A DNA stretch of 10,035 nucleotides from assembly GCA_004151065.3 (NCBI GenBank), contig NWUY0300002573.1:19764-29798 (forward strand). The letters run 5' to 3'. This stretch comes from Larix sibirica. Lineage: Eukaryota; Streptophyta; Pinopsida; Pinales; Pinaceae. The position numbers were made by a program, and so were the translations under genes. The notes under the pieces are model-generated. The model had not been told where the DNA came from. It made no database searches and saw nothing but the letters and a program-made list of their open reading frames with translations. How positions within the stretch are numbered: the stretch's first letter is position 1; every line of letters starts with the position of its first letter. Below are positions 1 through 8,475 of the stretch, piece after piece.

Positions 1-19
1 AAGAGTTTAGTAAATAAAA

Positions 20-304
20 AATGCTCGAGCATTTATTTCATATAGGCATGGGATGACCTGAGCCTGCCATGTCAGTTAATGCGTAGGATAGGAAACATAA
101 ATGTTCGAGTGTTTATTAACTAAGAAATGCTTGGGATTTATGTAAGTACATAACGCTCGAGCATTTATTAGTTCATAAACACTCGAGTGTTTCAGTTAAC
201 ATGTTATAACTCCGACAGGTGCCACGACCTCCATTCAGTTTCCAATGTCCAACAACCACGGTAGTCACAGGAGCTGACAAGGAAAAGAAGAACGCTCGAG
301 CATT
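20..304. repeat. 26-bp tandem array of CTCGAG-centred palindromes, plus outlying copies
   Basis: Six copies of a 14-16 bp palindromic core are visible. Their centres lie near 26.5, 106.5, 132.5, 158.5, 184.5 and 297.5. The middle four are spaced exactly 26 bp apart, forming tandem units at 100-125, 126-151, 152-177 and 178-203. Perfect palindromes occur at 19-34 (aaatgctcgagcattt) and 177-192 (aaacactcgagtgttt). Near-perfect ones are at 152-165 and 291-304 (aacgctcgagcatt). Copies at 100-113 and 126-139 are more decayed. After each core the unit tends to continue with an AT-rich spacer such as ttatta. Four exact CTCGAG hexamers fall within 280 bases, and I noticed none elsewhere in the window. 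The flanking 204-290 segment is richer in GC and shows no repeat. This could be part of an LTR or the untranslated region of a retrotransposon; no function is shown. Confidence 0.85.
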
Positions 305-476
305 CTCCACTGCTAGAGGGGAAAACTTGAGTAGGTGGGCATAAATTTGAAGAGGGAAAATTGGAAGAGGTAGAAGCGATTCCTTAAGTAACTATGTTCT
401 TCAATTTTTCCTCATTTCCTTATTAAACATATAATTTTTTTATGTTGCCCCAATTTTTAAATCCAATTAAATGAAA
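305..476. other. Unassigned spacer, purine-rich then AT-rich
   Basis: The first part (about 316-380) is rich in A and G on the plus strand, with several gagggaaaa-like runs. The remainder is AT-rich. I see no open frame, RNA gene or repeat boundary here. Confidence 0.4.
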
Positions 477-667
477 CCAAAAAATAAATTTCCATAATCA
501 AATTACAGACTAAATACATATGCATAGTTTGATGATGTACCAAATCCAACTAGAAATTTCTAACCCATGCCAAGAAATAAATTTCCATAATCGAATTACA
601 TACTAAATACATACGCATAGTCTGATGATGTACCAAACCCAACTAGAAATTTCTAACCCATGCCAAG
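477..667. repeat. Two-copy tandem duplication, 93-bp period
   Basis: Copy 1 (477-569) and copy 2 (570-662) align without gaps, and the first five bases of the unit recur at 663-667. I count six differences over 93 positions, about 93.5 percent identity; five of the six are transitions. Each copy contains the perfect 12-bp palindrome tagaaatttcta (551-562 and 644-655). Neither copy encodes a recognisable protein. The structure is a simple local duplication old enough to have gathered point changes but no indels. Confidence 0.93.
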
Positions 668-776
668 ATTATCCTAACAAATTCCCACTAGCATTCTCTA
701 AAATATTAAAATTGGTAAAGGGATTGTATGACTTACTAATTTTGTCTATAGGCTAGTTAAGTTCTTGTTCAAAGTT

Positions 777-1785
777 CTAAGGTTCATGGAAAATTGTAAC
801 CAAACTGGTCTGTGGAATTTCCAATGATGGAATAACAGTTGTGTTCACAAGTACCTCTTCACCTCCAATTATGGTTGTTTCCAAACCCATTTTTTCCTTC
901 ATATAGCCTAATGGATTATGAACTTCTATGTTATCATCATGGTTAAATATTTTTTTCATCTCAAGCTTCCCCTACAAACTACTAGAGCCATTAGATATCA
1001 TTCCAATCCTTCAATAGAACTATTTCCTCATCGTTTCTTCTGCATTCCCCCTTATAAAATTTAACAATACATTGAATGGATAAATTCCCATAGATATGGA
1101 ATCTTATAGTCTAAAAGGTATTCATACATAGTTCAAGTAATTATGTACATAACATCGGCTTCCCATCTCTATTTCCATAACCTCTTCCAAACTATCCTTT
1201 AAGTCAATCTCAACTAGGATATGGGCCACTGAGTGTGAGGTATCCACTTTAATATGCTTATCATCTTCTAAAAAAATCCCTATGTTATTCCAAATAGAAC
1301 TAAAGACTTCCATAGTCTGGAGGTCTAGCACTAAACCAACAAGTTTTATACACATAGGATGCATGATTTGCTCTTTGAGCTAGAGTCAAAACTAGGAATC
1401 CATTTCTTCAGGGTAAACTTATGTTGCATTCCTCTAGAAGTATCTATAGCACACAATATTAACAACATCTTCTTTAGATTTCAAGTGGAATACCAACCAA
1501 ACTTTTACCAATGTATGAAATATCGCCACATGTACCCTAACAAAAATTTCCACTCTTACTTCTACCAGCTAACTCATTTTAATTTACATCTTCACCTAAA
1601 ACTAATTTAGATTTCAACGATGGCAATTTTACATACATGCTTCCTCTTCTTCCCACATTAACCATTAGGTTATTGCGAGCCTTTAGACCTCCTTCTAATC
1701 CCTTATCACCTTCCTCTTTAGTAGAGTCCTCTTTTAAAATACCCTCCTTCAAACCATGGGGACTTTGAAGGTACCTCAAAACCAT
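777..1785 (-). pseudogene. Decayed LINE-type DUF4283 / zinc-knuckle protein (ORF1 or gag-like)
   Basis: Read on the minus strand, fragments in several frames line up in the order expected for the plant DUF4283 plus zf-CCHC_4 family. A NELAGRSKSG segment (just past the stop near 1579) matches the family's LVGR region. A segment at 1535-1437 carries FHLKSKEDVVNIV, like the family's F-F-S-x-EDV core. A segment at about 1420-1367 reads KFTLKKWIPSFDSSS, the highly conserved LKKW-x-PSFDPSSE motif. An open stretch at 1364-1125 gives the IKLVGLVLDL-like, IGIFLEDDK and ILVEIDL blocks, then a stop. The frame resumes with IPFR, where the zinc knuckle should begin, but the expected Cys and His residues are not visible. 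An open tail in the same frame runs 959-777. At least three frame changes and several stops mean no protein is made. No endonuclease or reverse transcriptase follows at lower coordinates, so this is an isolated 5' part of an element. An open frame at 1964-1776 may be further upstream sequence but is not recognised. Confidence 0.72.
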
Positions 1786-2193
1786 GAGAAAGGTTTATGT
1801 TGGTCCTTGGACAATATTACACAACCAAACAAACAATTGCTTCCAAACTTGGTTTCACTCCTTTGAGCATAAGAGGTCCTTATCCTAGAAAGCTCCATAA
1901 TTATTGTAAGAAATCTCCTTAATCTAAGTTTGAAGCTTCCATTAGTAAAATATAATACAATCACATATATTTGTAGTGAATAATTATATAAAATTCATTT
2001 TTTGTGTTCCTTCATGTGTTTGTTAGTATCTTTATTATGAATGCGTGTTCTAAGTTTAATAATTGCTTTATGTTTTCCTAATGCACACTGGATTAATGAA
2101 TATTAAACTATAACCTACATCTCTCCTCACCATATATATGTGAACCCATGTAACCCTTTAAAACATATCCCTTAAATCCCTACCATCGNAGAC
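1786..2193. other. Unassigned flank of the LINE-type relic, with one ambiguous base
   Basis: A minus-strand open stretch of 62 codons (1964-1776) lies directly upstream of the relic and is in the same frame as its 1364-777 part. Its residues match no motif I recognise. From about 1965 onward the sequence is AT-rich and lacks any coding signal. Base 2189 is given as n, just before the ATT repeat, which suggests a low-quality or polymorphic base call. Confidence 0.4.
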
Positions 2194-2214
2194 ATTATTA
2201 TTATTATTATTATT
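2194..2214. repeat. (ATT)7 microsatellite
   Basis: Seven perfect ATT units run in tandem. They coincide with the 3' tail of the minus-strand SINE-like element, so the microsatellite probably grew from that tail. Confidence 0.95.
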
Positions 2215-2312
2215 TAAGTTAGTAAGCAAGGGGATTTGAACTTGTAACCTTCTATTTACAACTTTTCATCAGAATAATTCATTACCAATTACTCTACCAA
2301 ATAGACCAACTC
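2194..2312 (-). mobile_element. tRNA-derived SINE-like element with AAT-repeat tail
   Basis: On the minus strand the segment starts with a tRNA-like head. Following gagttggtctattt, 2299-2285 reads tggtagagtaattgg, close to a Pol III A box. About 45 bases on, ggttacaagttcaaatcc (around 2249-2232) resembles a B box (consensus GGTTCGANTCC) with an insertion. The element then ends in seven AAT units (2214-2194). This order of A box, B box and short A-rich simple-repeat tail is that of plant tRNA-related SINEs. It does not fold as an intact tRNA, and no target-site duplication could be seen at the edges. It could instead be a degraded tRNA pseudogene next to a microsatellite. Confidence 0.55.
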
Positions 2313-2760
2313 ATTTTTATTGATATATAAAAAAAATCTTAATCTAATTATATATAAAATTAAAAATATAATATTTTTATCATCCATATTTATATATATT
2401 CCTCATATCTCTTACTTAATATTTAAAACTCTCATTTAATTCAAAACATTCAACCCTTCAAATTAATTCACTCTTACATTACTACCTTAAAATGACTTTG
2501 TAATTGAATGAAAAACATTTATCGTCATAAATATTGACCCGTGCACAACATTAAAAAAAATAACTCCTTACCAATAAATCGAACTCCTTTAGACATCTTA
2601 ACTTTTTTATATAATATATATGTATATGCAGAAACAAAGGTTTATATATATATATATATGAAAGTATATGTAAGTTTATACGTGCATAAAAACAAATGGA
2701 ATAAATGGATGAGAAGAAATTTAAATCCTAAATGAAAATTATAAAATATAGACTAAGAAA
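2313..2760. other. Very AT-rich non-coding stretch with a TA repeat
   Basis: Long runs of A, T and alternating TA dominate, including a (TA)8 tract at 2643-2659. Short open frames here are composition artefacts rich in N, K, I and Y. Such stretches can act as matrix-attachment or breakage-prone DNA, but nothing in the sequence proves that. Confidence 0.5.
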
Positions 2761-4094
2761 AATAATATAATTATGACAATGATGATAATGGTTATTAATG
2801 TTCAATGTAAGAGTGCCTTTAGCATATCGAATATTAAGGAAGGTAAGGAATTAGAGAATGTGTTTTTAACTTCAATCCTCATAATGCCATAAAGATGACA
2901 AATTCTTTTGACACACTATGTTTTAAGAAATGTCCAATGCCTTATTTCACTATAGAGCTTATGAGAGTTTGTACTTATTTTAGTAATGTTCATTGTATTT
3001 TTTACTCATTAAAATACAAATATACATCTGATTTGTTGATCAACTCTTTATAGTATCTTAATTTTCTCTTATCCTCTAATTCTTTATCGCACTACAATTT
3101 CTCATTAAATTTATATGTAAACAATTTTAATAGTATTGTTATTCTACATTATGAACTCTTCCTTGATTTCCCAATGATTTAGCCAAGACTTGGCATGTTT
3201 ATATGCCAACCCCACTTAAGATGCAAGTGGGTTTTCTTGGAGTTTGAAGCAATATTAGGAATCCTTTTGTCTTTAGTGGTGTTTATCTTGTTCCTATGCA
3301 TGAGGTACCTAGTTATTGCCATGCTCTGAATGGGGAGAGACTCACTTTTATGAGGAGGATAGGATCATATGGTATATTGTCTTTAATTTTGAATCATAAT
3401 TTATAAAATTCTTTTGAATTTTCTCTTTCTACACGATTCTCTAGAGACATCGTAGCCCAAAAATTCACAACCATGTAAGATAACAAAAGTGAGGATAGTC
3501 TCAAAGAGGATTTTCTTCTTATCCCAAAGCCAAAGGCTTACTAAATTACAATTTTTTTCAAGCCTGTCGTAATTTTATTAAAATTAATGTCGAAAAATAT
3601 CACAATATGGACTTGGATGAATCAATAAAATTTGGACTATAACTACTTTATTTTTGCATGAAATACCAGTTATTAGCACCAATGATGATTTGAAGAATCT
3701 AATGCAGTGTAATAAAAGATGAATAGTCTACCCCTTCAAAGAAAATAGATCACAATCTCATTTCACCATCCTATATCACTTTAAGGAACTCCCTAGTGTC
3801 AACAATCCCTTAGCATACCTTTCCTCCCTAGAATGGGGCCTACTGGAGGACCTCTCCGGCCCTTGTGAAAGTCATCATATGCTATATTCTCTTTTTAAAT
3901 TCATTTATTACATATCTATTCATATATTCTCTTTATCTCAATGTCTAATATCTTATTACATTTGTATGATGAATTTTACAATGGCTTGAGTGGCTTTCCA
4001 ACATGGCAATTCTCTAGTCATTCTTCGTCTTTTTATGCTCCCAACATTTAGTTACTAGTTAAAACTACTTTTTAAATTAATATCATAACCTTTA
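2761..4094. other. Unassigned intergenic DNA
   Basis: No recognisable gene, element end or long repeat was found. A 52-codon plus-strand frame (3248-3403) lies between stops and lacks a convincing start or homology. A small island richer in GC (about 3825-3870, around gggcctactggaggacctct) stands out from its AT-rich surroundings but could not be assigned. A cluster of three small hairpins at 3182-3231 is listed separately. Confidence 0.4.
3182..3231. repeat. Three consecutive short inverted repeats
   Basis: Three small stem-loops sit end to end. The first is gccaa/ttggc (3182-3186 with 3190-3194). The second is tggcat/atgcca (3191-3196 with 3203-3208), which overlaps the first. The third is cccactt/aagtggg (3211-3217 with 3225-3231). 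No U-run follows, and nothing else marks this as a terminator or RNA gene. In a eukaryotic AT-rich background this may be chance, though the third stem is GC-containing and perfect. Confidence 0.4.
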
Positions 4095-4409
4095 TTATGT
4101 CGATGTGACATATTGCAACAGTTTTGCACCTATTAGTCCCTTTGTACTAGCAAAATTTTCAAATTTGCACTCTTTTCTATAGTTAAACTTTTGTAAAAGT
4201 GCCTCAAAAATTGGAGCAGGGGCTTTAGATGGCCACATGTCCTCCGAAATACAAGATTTCGATTGAAATGAAAGAACAGGTTTCCCATAATAGTAATGAG
4301 CGCAGGGCGTGTTGGAGGAATTGTGCATGCACTGGAAGAATGGGATCATCATGAATGCGATGATGTCATTGATAGCGCCATCATTACTAGAGTGTGGGAA
4401 GCTATACAA
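4095..4409 (-). other. Unrecognised 104-codon open frame, probably not a gene
   Basis: This is the longest ATG-to-stop frame in the window. The predicted product begins MYSFPHSSNDG and contains a slightly basic stretch near residues 75-90. I recognise no domain, signal peptide, membrane segment or repeated motif. There is no clear promoter, splice-site pattern or neighbouring exon. The region is a little less AT-rich than its surroundings, which helps long frames survive by chance. It might be a fragment of an old transposon gene or an exon, but there is no positive evidence for either. Confidence 0.15.
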
Positions 4410-5250
4410 TCAAACATAGATTTCTTTATTTCAATTCCATCAAAGCCAATTAATAAAAGCGTTGATTGATGTAGATAGTGAGGTTTTATACCAGGTGGAT
4501 TTTAAAGTGATGGAATTTATAGGCCTGGAATTTGATGTCATGTAGGACGTTTTTTCCATCTGAGGACGTATTTGACTGGTAGATCTAAAACATAGACGTC
4601 AACCTTGACGGCCATGAAAAATCTTGAAACGTAGATTTGATGTTTATCTATTTATAGGTCTCATCATAAAATGTAATACCTCCATGAAACTATATACCCT
4701 GCAACTGTAAGTGTTGTGCGTTGCTCTCTTTTGTTCTATTCACCGCCCAAGTTTAGGAGTGCTTTTAAGAGTTTACCTTTGGTTTAGGGTTTGGTTGCCA
4801 CGTCATATTTTGAAATGAAGGAAGGGTTAAAAAACGAATCTAGAGGAAGGTATAAGATGAAGAGATGGATTAAATTTAATGAAGATGAATTCATTGTTGT
4901 TTCCTCTCTTCGTAGTTTGGTGGTTTCAATTTTCAATGGAATGATGTAGAATGAAGGTGTTGTGGTGTGATGGATAGGGTTTTTGAGCAAGGGAGTGTGT
5001 TTTACTGTGTCACGATGATAAGGTTATATATGTGCATGATTTTATTATGTGGAAATTTTCATGTTTAGTGATATTTTCATGATTTTGGCATTTGATTACT
5101 AATAGATTGGTGGTGGAATCCTAGCCAAACTTTGATGTTTGTGTTAGGTTTGATTTTACGATTTCTACCACTTTGTACTAAGAACAAGGGCCAACCATTG
5201 ACCTCGTTCCGGATACCATTGGAATTGTCTAATCTTCCATGAGCTTAGCA
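4410..5250. other. Unassigned intergenic DNA with an ACGT-core cluster
   Basis: No gene is recognised. Between about 4546 and 4642 five ACGT cores occur, each in a gACGT or aACGT context, together with a perfect hairpin cgtcaa-cc-ttgacg at 4597-4610. ACGT and TTGAC cores are plant bZIP and WRKY binding motifs, but no adjacent gene gives this meaning. The 4784-4990 stretch is purine- and G-rich on the plus strand; its short open frames look accidental. Confidence 0.35.
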
Positions 5251-5380
5251 AGCAATTTCCTTGGTGTTTAATATTAAGGGTAGACCTTACGAAATTAAAA
5301 GAAATGCATTAACTCAGCAATTTCCATGGTGTTTAATATTAAGGGAAGACCTTATGAAAGTAAAATAAATGCATTAACTC
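5251..5380. repeat. Two-copy tandem duplication, 65-bp period
   Basis: Copy 1 (5251-5315) and copy 2 (5316-5380) align without gaps, with five differences over 65 positions (about 92 percent identity). Both begin agcaatttcc and end gcattaactc. No coding potential is seen. The type and age are similar to the 93-bp duplication near the left end, but the two units are unrelated in sequence. Confidence 0.92.
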
Positions 5381-5964
5381 TAGTAATTATGGAAGATATT
5401 TTGTCCTCTATCTACAAAAAAAGGTCGAAAATAACGATACAGATTTTTAAGGAATTTAGGGAAATTTGAAGCATCCATGAAGGAAATCGTTATCTTTGAT
5501 TTGCGTTAGGTCTCATTTTAAATTAAAATTGTAAAGTATATATAAATAAATGCAAACTCTGAAGCCCATCATGGAAAGGGTGAGATTCCCCAACTAAATT
5601 AATAAGGAAAAAAGTAGATCAAACTCCTCCTTATTCATGGATACTATGGATACCGATGATGCTAAACAACCAAATATATAGAGAGTACACCAATCGATAA
5701 CAATAGGAGCTGGAATTCCTAGCAATACGAGCCAGTTTTTTTACAATACAGTAAATTTGACACTCTACTAACTTGTATAAAATGTAAAATGACTACCACT
5801 AAAAACATGTAGCCCTCATCGAATTTTCAATTGATAGGCACTTGGAATTTGAAATTCTAGGCCTAGATGGAAATACATAGTAGTTTTATTGAAGTTTGTT
5901 TGTTGTAGGTTTGTTGTCTGATGAAGTGAGTGTACCGTCATTAAGTATGGGTTTGCTTTCTATT
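5381..5964. other. Unassigned DNA upstream of an LTR-like end
   Basis: No open frame or repeat can be supported. Two TG-starting candidates (near 5901 and 5912, tgttgtaggttt and tgttgtctgatg) could be the true left edge of the LTR that ends at 6139, in which case the last 60 or so bases of this stretch belong to that element. Confidence 0.35.
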
Positions 5965-6160
5965 TGAAATAAATAGGAGTAAGGTAAAAGTGTCATTTAG
6001 ATGAGTGAGTTGTGTTTAATGATATGTTTAAAATACATGCAATTCTGTAACTTGGTGTGTAATATTCTTACTATCATAATAACATATTCATTATAACTAA
6101 TTTGTAATTGTTTTTGCTTTTTTCAATTTGAATATTTCACATGGTATCAGCTCTGCCATT
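5965..6160 (+). mobile_element. Copia/TRIM-type 5' LTR end with tRNA-Met primer-binding site
   Basis: The segment 6142-6150 reads tggtatcag, the complement of the 3' end of plant initiator tRNA-Met, the primer used by most Ty1/copia elements and TRIMs. The usual continuation is agc; here ctctgcc follows, as if two bases of an original cagagctctg were lost. Just before it, 6133-6139 reads tatttca, and a matching tgaaata occurs at 5965-5971, giving a 7-bp terminal inverted repeat with TG...CA ends and a 175-bp LTR. The left boundary is uncertain because tgaaataaatagga could instead lie near an internal TATA element. No gag or pol follows, and no second LTR was found, so the element is truncated or is a broken non-autonomous copy. 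No 5S rRNA-like sequence, the mark of Cassandra, was seen. Confidence 0.55.
6142..6150 (+). promoter_or_regulatory. Primer-binding site for initiator tRNA-Met (damaged)
   Basis: Nine bases, tggtatcag, match the canonical plant priming site, but the following agc is missing. The site sits two bases after the TATTTCA end of the putative LTR, the spacing normal for plant Copia elements. It fixes the orientation of the element as plus. Confidence 0.65.
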
Positions 6161-6276
6161 AATTTTTGGAATGAGTGGTTCTTAAAACTTGTATTAAGCA
6201 TTTGGCTAGAGTAAAAAATAAATAAGTTTGATGTTCATATGGTAATGGCACATATAACATGTTTATGGAGGCTATA

Positions 6277-6405
6277 AGTGATGGTTTTCATGTAATTTTA
6301 ATGATAAAGAGTGATTTGTGATATTGCTCATGTAATTCTTAGTTTAGAGTAGCGGTAGAGTGATTTGTGAGGTTGTTTCTGTAATTTTTAGTTGGAGTAA
6401 TTTAA
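6277..6405. repeat. Diverged short tandem repeats, about 49-bp period
   Basis: Units at 6308-6356 and 6357-6405 share agagtgatttgtga at their start and tgtaattYttagtt further on, with substitutions between. A shorter, weaker copy may precede them at 6277-6307 (agtgat, then catgtaatttt). They lie inside what would be the internal region of the truncated LTR element. Confidence 0.6.
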
Positions 6406-6500
6406 ATTAACCAACATAATGTATTGATTTTTTAAGCTAAATTTACAAGTAGTTTTCAATTGATAAATATTTTTATATCTCAGCTATGCTAGTAGAACCA

Positions 6501-6535
6501 TCTGACTTAGTGTCGGTGAATTTCCATAAGTCAGA
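6501..6535. repeat. Perfect 9-bp inverted repeat with 17-base loop
   Basis: tctgactta at 6501-6509 pairs exactly with taagtcaga at 6527-6535. I could not extend the arms, and there are no clear target-site duplications, so a MITE is not demonstrated. Confidence 0.5.
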
Positions 6536-6539
6536 AATT

Positions 6540-7323
6540 TTGCCACTAACAACTTAATTGTTCCCCATAAAATTAATTTGGATAATATCATTTTGATACA
6601 ATCTATAAAAAACCATAGATACTAATTCACCATAAATTCTAAAATGTAATTATCTAAACAACTAATATCTACAATTTCAATAATTATTCTTATTATTTAC
6701 TAAATTTTAGAAAAAATATAAACAAACAAATTTTATTAAATTACACTAAATAATATCTCTCATATGGTGGCATAAGCTGAGCACACTTTGTGAAAAAAAA
6801 ATTAGCCTCAAAACCTACAGTCTTTGATTCGATGGTTCCCATCTAGATAGTAGCAACCTGAAGGATAATTGTGGTAGAAGCGATCTCTCTTATTGTTCAA
6901 TGTCATGATGTGGTGATTGGGAAGGTGGTATCCATTTTCTTGTTGTTCAGTACTCATCACTTATGATAAACACACCCATAACATCACAACCATATGTATA
7001 ATGTTGAAACCTTTCTATAAGGCACCCCATTACTAATATCATGTAACAACGTAACACAGACTTGGCTCATATGATGGTACATTACAGGGGGTCGCTTTGT
7101 CAATTGGACCATGAAAACATTAATTTAGCCTACTACCTAGTACATGCAATGATTGGGTGATGTTTGCACAAAGATAAAACATTTGAATGCATAACTAACC
7201 TCTATAGGATATCACTTCCAATCACATACCACTTTACCACGTATAACTCAAACATCAACCATCTTTTCCAAAACATACCATGCACGACTATATATTGTAA
7301 ACCAAAAAATCAATACAATATAT
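6540..7323. other. Unassigned intergenic DNA, AT-rich at first
   Basis: 6540-6760 is strongly AT-rich. From about 6760 the composition becomes more mixed, but no protein motif or RNA gene could be recognised. A weak tRNA-like pattern at 6764-6842 was considered and not accepted. Confidence 0.4.
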
Positions 7324-7392
7324 CATCAACTCAATAATTATTTATCTTACCACTTATTGCCATCACCTTAATAATTATTTATCTTACCACTT
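7324..7392. repeat. Two-copy tandem repeat, 37-bp offset
   Basis: The 32 bases at 7324-7355 recur at 7361-7392 with two mismatches, and the last 23 bases of each (from aataattattt to taccactt) are identical. This is the least diverged of the longer duplications in the window. Confidence 0.88.
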
Positions 7393-8412
7393 GCTAAGTA
7401 GTGTTTCTCATGCTTAAATTCGTAGTTGAGTGCTTAGTGGTATGGCACATTGTTGTTAAAGCATATTGTTTTGTAACATCAAACTTAAGCTATATCATTA
7501 AAGCAATTAACTTTGTACTAAACAAAGCTCAAACCTTTCATATGAATATGGGAAATGAACATATTATAGTGGTTTTGGAACCCTTATATTGTGTCAAATG
7601 CTATCAAGGCTATGGTGCTTGACTTTCATGATCAACAATCTTCGATTCAGTGTGATCCTTTATTGCTGCTAGGGTAATGTTTTCAAAATACAACTGAGGA
7701 ATATGAATAATGGCATCCTTTATTGTGATCACACAGACCATTTACCACCATCGATGGCATGAAAAATCATTTCCAACAACACTAACAATGCCTCGGCATC
7801 ACTTACAACACTATTTGTGTTCTTCTTTTTCCTAGCATGATGCGTTTCTTGTTTGCATGAGATTTCTTGCACGTGTTTCTTGATTCATGTGTGTCCATGC
7901 ATTGGGGTGGTGAATAGGCAGGATATTGCATGTAGAAGTGCACAAATGTTAGGATTCCATCGACATGGATCAAGAGGCGAATAGACAAGACTATCGACAG
8001 GTTATAATGGTAAGACAACTCAGACATATGGCATGCAACACTGCACCAGATCGTAGTCACACCAACATGTAGAAAAATGTATACAAAACCTTGACGCTAG
8101 TAGGGTGAAATGCTTGTAGATCATTTTGGACATGGCTAGTCATGAAATGTACTCATGCAGTCCCCTAGAGGGCATACACCACCGCAAAAGCTCACCGTCA
8201 ACACTACAGGTGGCCAAGAACAATGAGCATAGTCAGATATCCTACACAAGAGACAAAAAAACACCCAATGCGTGACAAACAAGAGAGGGGGGAATCAAAT
8301 GTGGGGTGGTATGAATACCTATTTCTAATAACCATCATTTTTTATACCTCAACGGCATGAAGACTTGATGATCAAGACAATCCTCCTTATGCACTGACAT
8401 TATTCACAGTCC
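7393..8412. other. Unassigned DNA with slightly higher GC, no recognised gene
   Basis: A plus-strand 73-codon frame (7401-7622) and a minus-strand 85-codon frame (8060-7803) are open, but neither shows a known motif. A plus-strand frame across about 7929-8276 has only three stops in some 116 codons, which might be a coding relic; its residues are not recognised. A 14-base purine run (8281-8294, with six consecutive G) resembles a retroelement polypurine tract, but no LTR start follows directly. Confidence 0.35.
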
Positions 8413-8416
8413 TCAT

Positions 8417-8460
8417 TTGTTGCTATCACATGGACATTTTGTTTCTAGCACACGGACATT
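8417..8460. repeat. Two-copy 22-bp tandem repeat
   Basis: 8417-8438 and 8439-8460 match at 19 of 22 positions, both ending acaYggacatt. They lie just outside the minus-strand LTR-like segment, on the side where an internal region would begin. Confidence 0.75.
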
Positions 8461-8475
8461 GCTGCTTGCAACTCT

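Noticed and set aside
1-305. CRISPR-like reading of the regularly spaced palindromes
   Set aside because: The units are 26 bp in total with AT-rich related spacers, there are no cas genes, and the DNA is plant-like; a decayed tandem repeat fits better.
1359-1610. 83-codon plus-strand open frame
   Set aside because: It lies opposite the DUF4283 relic, whose minus-strand motifs explain the region.
2541-2735. 64-codon plus-strand frame
   Set aside because: It spans an AT-rich tract and the TA repeat; the residues are simple composition products.
3248-3403. 52-codon plus-strand frame between stops
   Set aside because: It reads plausibly but has no start, no splice context and no recognised motif.
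3364-3902. Similar short stretches atcatatgNtatattNtcttt at 3364 and 3874, possible eroded LTR pair
   Set aside because: The similarity covers only about 25 AT-rich bases and does not extend.
4784-4990. 68-codon minus-strand frame
   Set aside because: No motif, and the purine-rich plus strand naturally lacks minus-strand stops.
5428-5494. ataacgat and atcgttat as an inverted repeat
   Set aside because: Eight-base arms about 50 bases apart are expected by chance in this composition.
6764-6842. tRNA-like pattern (tggcataagctgag followed by ttcgatggttccc), possible second SINE
   Set aside because: The second motif does not fit a B box without rearranging it, and there is no tail or flanking duplication.
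8281-8294. Purine run resembling a retrotransposon polypurine tract
   Set aside because: No TG LTR start follows at normal spacing, and no matching LTR is seen.
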